Shown here: positions 60,781-64,000 of the stretch, piece after piece
How positions within the stretch are numbered: the first letter of the stretch is position 1
Layout of the letters: each line of letters starts with the position of its first letter
NCBI GenBank assembly: GCA_949152475.1
Contig: OX424562.1
Coordinates: 39,604,157 to 39,668,156, forward strand
DNA: 64,000 bases
Source of the DNA: Terebella lapidaria
Taxonomy: Eukaryota; Annelida; Polychaeta; Terebellida; Terebellidae
Direction: 5' to 3'
The notes under the pieces: generated by a model
The model's database searches: none
Told to the model about the DNA's origin: nothing
What the model saw: the letters and a program-made list of their open reading frames with translations, nothing else
Program-made: the position numbers and the translations under genes

Positions 60781-62159
60781 ATCTTAATCGGGTACCATGA
60801 TTTACTTGTGCAAGCCCGGAACGATGACCATCGAGGCGATGTAGCTTTGTTCGTAAGGAACAATATCAATTTCAAAATTAGACATGATCTTAGTGTGATG
60901 ATCCCCCACACTTATGAATCCCTGTTTGTTGAAGTGTCATCAGATAGAGTGCCGTCGTCTATGTCAAATTATATTGTTGGTGTTATATACCGACCAAATA
61001 CATTGCCACGAGCAGATACTGACATATTTGCCCAAAATCTTTACGAGACCATGGACATAATCAATGGTGAAAATAAGAAATGTATTATTTTAGAAGATAT
61101 GAATATAGTCTTGCTGAAATATAATGAACACTCATTCACTAACCAGTATATTGACAATATAATAGCTAGGTCATTTATTCCCAAGATTTTGAAGCCCACT
61201 CGAATAACTTCTAGCTCAGCGACATTAATCGATCATATCGACTCTAATATATCCAAATCAAATAGCATGAGTGGTATTGTTATTACAGATGTCGCTGACC
61301 ATTTTGGCATATTTCACATTGATGATACCATCCAACAAAAAAAATTGACAATCAAACCAACTGTCAAAAGGATCTTCAGTGAACCTAATATCAACAAATT
61401 TAACAACCTTCTTAATCAAGTTGACTTCAGCGATATTCTTCACATTAATTGCCCTGAATTAGCATATAACATTTTCTTCGACAAATATTTTGAAATCTTT
61501 GAAGTTGCATTTCCAACTGTATCTACCAAGGTAGATAACAAATTCATCAAGCGTGAGCCCTGGGTCACAATAGGCATTCTCACCTCACTAAGAAGGAAGA
61601 ACAAACTATACAAAATAAAATTAAATAACCCGACTAACAACAATATTAGCAAATATAAATTTTATTTAAATAAATACAACCAGATCCGCAAACAGCTGAA
61701 ACAAAAATACTTTGAAACAAGAATAACTGACTCAAAGAATGATATCAAAGCCACATGGAATGTGATTAAACAAGCTCTAGGCACAAATAATGTATACAGG
61801 AATATCCCTTCAACATTCAATATCAACAATGAGATAATCACTGATCAAAATATAATTGCCGAATCTTTCAACAGTTTCTTTGCTAATATAGGTAAAAACA
61901 CAGGTGATAAAGTACCCACTGCACCAAAACCATTTACACTTGAAGTCCCCATTTCCCTCCAGTATGTATGTTGAGCCCGTGAACACCCAGGATGTGTTAG
62001 ATGTGATATACAAGTTAAAGTCTAAAACTAGTTTCGGACACGACTCTGTTCCAATTAAAGTTATTAGAAGTGTTTGTAATCCAATATGTAAATGTGTTAA
62101 ACCATATCATAAACAGATCACTGTTAACTGGAATATTTCCGAGCAAACTTAAACTTGCT
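60781..62159 (+). pseudogene. LINE endonuclease C-terminal part, linker and start of RT
   Basis: GYHDLLVQARNDDHRGDVAL continues the APE-type endonuclease, with VALFVRNNINFKIRHDLS and SATLIDHIDSN. Then comes the linker (REPWVTIGILTSLRRKNKLY ... KATWNVIKQALG). The beginning of the reverse transcriptase follows across a frameshift near 61940-61975 (SKTSFGHDSVPIKVIR, then NRSLLTGIFPSKLKLACIF). It is cut at 62160 by the right arm of the inverted duplication, so the catalytic RT is absent. One catalytic-region change is visible (LEDMN where GDFN is usual). It is probably of the CR1/Jockey group and inactive. Confidence 0.78.
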
Positions 62160-62545
62160 TGTATTTTCAGTGCGGATAATATATACCATGCTATTTTGAC
62201 CATCAAACTCCCATCAAGTGTTGAGGTAAATCCCAAAACGGGCAGTAGGTTTTTGTTCTATGATATGTAATCCAACCATAGTCAAGAAACTGTACCCTAA
62301 AACGCTGTCTGTTTTCTATGTAAGTTGCATTTGATTGGCGGTGTATAACGTTCAGGATATGTATGAATATCAACTGGGTCTTCCATCTGGCCATTGGACA
62401 AGCCCTGTAATCATGGATAGAACCTACGCAACAAATTTCAGAGCAATCCATTACCAAACTGCGGAGTTATAAGCCAAACCAAACTTACCAGAATTCTGCT
62501 GACAAGGCATGGATCCTGACTGATAAGCATCCTTAAGGACAATCT

Positions 62546-62914
62546 GGTATCTCTACTGCATTCAGAAGCTTCACTGATACCGATAAAATCAAATTGAAAA
62601 GATTCGCATGATATTTCATTTATGACTTCTGTAAAAGATTCCCAATTAGCAGACAAACTTCTGCAGTTCAAGTGAAAATACGAAATATTTGATTTTGTTG
62701 CTCCAAGGACCTTGATAGCCTCTTCTGGATCATAATATTTACTGTCACCATGGGTAGTAAGAGGTGAGTCTGTGTCATTGTCACACCAATAGTCAGACAC
62801 ATTATAAACGTATTCAGAATTGTGAATGGTGTCAGTGCCAGCCACATCCTCGCGATCATTAGCCATTATCAAACGGTGATTCAATGATGTCCCAGTTCCC
62901 GTTGCTCCACCCAC
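62546..62914 (-). pseudogene. LINE endonuclease N-terminus, right arm
   Basis: Same frame as at 53828-54206, with a few amino-acid differences (TDTIHN for TDIIRN, TEVINE for TELINE). The frame continues past the gypsy target site into the unrelated 1-kb insertion and ends at about 62438. Confidence 0.75.
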
Positions 62915-63378
62915 AGCATAAAACGAACAAACATGATTCTAGCATACCAATATGTATGAGGGTTTGGCAATGCACACAAAAAATGGTCCTATGCAATTGA
63001 CGGAATGATACAACGAGCATTTCAGGTCGCAGCTTCTAATTCGACTCATCTCACAAATTCACACCCTTCCACACAACAATGTTCAAAACAAAAACAAAAA
63101 TGTCCTTGACCCTGGGAGTGAGCATGTTATGTACAGTGCACTGACCAGTTACATGTACGGAATGGAAAACGAGACATTGTGATAATTTACACCTGAGAGG
63201 AACTTACACCTCCATTGTAAGTTCGAGCGTGCAAAATAAAAGTCGTAAAATGATTATTCCCCAAATATAAGCCCATGGGCTTATATATGGAGTTAAATTT
63301 CATTCAACACAACACCCTTTCCCCAATTATAACCCCAGGGCTTAAATACGGGGATCCCCTGTAGTTCAGAAATAAACC

Positions 63379-63379
<1 letters not shown>

Positions 63380-63422
<43 letters not shown>
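63380..63422. repeat. (ATTG)n microsatellite, right arm
   Basis: About ten units; partner of 53329-53356. Confidence 0.9.
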
Positions 63423-63497
63423 CGAAAAGAGCAAACCCTAAAGCACATGAATCTGATGCAATAAGTTTATTCAACAAACGACAATTTATCGGAGACC

Positions 63498-63931
63498 TTA
63501 GATCTCATACAGCAGGGAGCCACTGAATACACAGGGAGTGGTACTGCTACAATCTATAGCATAGGGGTGGTATCGAGTCTCTGCCCAGACTGTCTGCCCG
63601 GCATTCAGTTTTATTGTAGTACTGAAGCTCTTCGTGTCGACGTAGACTTTGCCATTCATTGACTTGATCCTGCCCAAAGTCGCCAACTGGTTGGATTCGA
63701 CAAGCGTGTAGAGGTTCACCGTGTATTCTCGACCAGTCATAAGTAGGGAGAACTGGTACACTCCTTGTACAGGAGCCGTGTATTGGACCGCATCAGGGCT
63801 GTAGTCGGGGGTCCCACCACAACCTATGTTGTGCTGAACCTGGGAGAAAATGACCCGTTTACCTTGTTCAGAACCTGTATGGGCTGTACACCTCACATGG
63901 AAGGATGAACGTCCGGATGCGCAAGCCGCCG
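63498..63931 (-). CDS. Secreted C1q-domain protein, right copy, last exon (partial gene)
   Basis: Exon with acceptor gtttccag (intron side 63932 up) and stop at 63498-63500. It encodes the same C1q head as the left copy, with one extra alanine codon at the exon start (an added gcg) and a few conservative changes (HVRC for HARC, SEQG for SDQG, KRVIF for KRVVF, LMTGRE for LMAGRE, SMNGK for SMTGK). The signal-peptide exon should lie about 190 bp beyond the window. The intact frame and mostly mild changes suggest that both copies could be functional. The two genes point toward each other. Confidence 0.85.
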
Positions 63932-64000
63932 CTGGAAACAATATTAACATAAACCACCAACATGCATGAGCCCATTTAATAAGTGTTATGAACGAAGGCT

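Larger units (their letters stand above)
62160..64000 (-). repeat. Right arm of the large inverted duplication
   Basis: Reverse complement of the left arm, entered at tgtattttcag and running off the window. The gypsy target appears once and uninterrupted (gtcct, read on the minus strand, near 62540-62544). Confidence 0.95.

Overview
The window is eukaryotic nuclear DNA from an animal. It has spliced genes with GT/AG introns, AATAAA signals and TATA boxes, and is packed with metazoan mobile elements (Ty3/gypsy, tyrosine-recombinase DIRS/Ngaro, L2- and CR1/Jockey-like LINEs, a tRNA-derived SINE, Harbinger and mariner MITEs). A secreted single-domain C1q protein together with Ngaro-type elements fits a marine invertebrate, most likely a lophotrochozoan such as a mollusc or brachiopod; that placement is inference. 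The base composition is AT-rich and true genes are few.

Layout. 1-233 (minus): the N-terminal coding exon of a rhodopsin-type GPCR running off the left edge. About 0.8-8.2 kb: no convincing gene, two foldback elements and inverted fragments of repeats found again at 17-25 kb. About 8.2-23.5 kb: an old tandem segmental duplication in which each copy has its own insertions. Copy 1 carries two copies of a 364-bp repeat family, a 101-bp MITE, an L2 LINE, a nested 364-bp tandem array and a deleted LTR element. Copy 2 carries a foldback block and a mariner MITE. Several insertions can be dated relative to the duplication because the other copy keeps the empty site. 23.5-26.7 kb: degenerate tandem repeats and a foldback element with a fossil reverse-transcriptase tail. 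27.0-30.7 kb: a 3.7-kb minisatellite with a 21-bp unit. 32.4-35.4 kb: a 1,289-bp unit present 2.35 times in tandem. 35.6-37.4 kb: a wrecked LINE. 38.8-41.5 kb: a SINE and three palindromic elements that carry their own minisatellite. 42.7-47.8 kb (minus): a decayed DIRS/Ngaro-like retroelement with SGNH hydrolase, Gag, RT, RNase H and tyrosine recombinase.

The right end (52.7-64.0 kb) is the most informative part. A C1q gene and an adjacent LINE fragment occur twice as a large inverted duplication with convergent orientation, about 2 kb apart. The left arm alone contains a Ty3/gypsy element with LTRs that look identical and a 5-bp target duplication; the right arm keeps the uninterrupted site. 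The gypsy element is itself split by a 1,003-bp Harbinger-like MITE with a TAA duplication. The order of events is therefore LINE, then inverted duplication, then gypsy, then MITE.

No new enzymatic system is evident. The novelty lies in repeat biology: a MITE group with TACGGAGCCCC ends and 6-bp target duplications, the minisatellite with 17+21n phasing, the nested 364-bp array, and the layered insertions with preserved empty sites.
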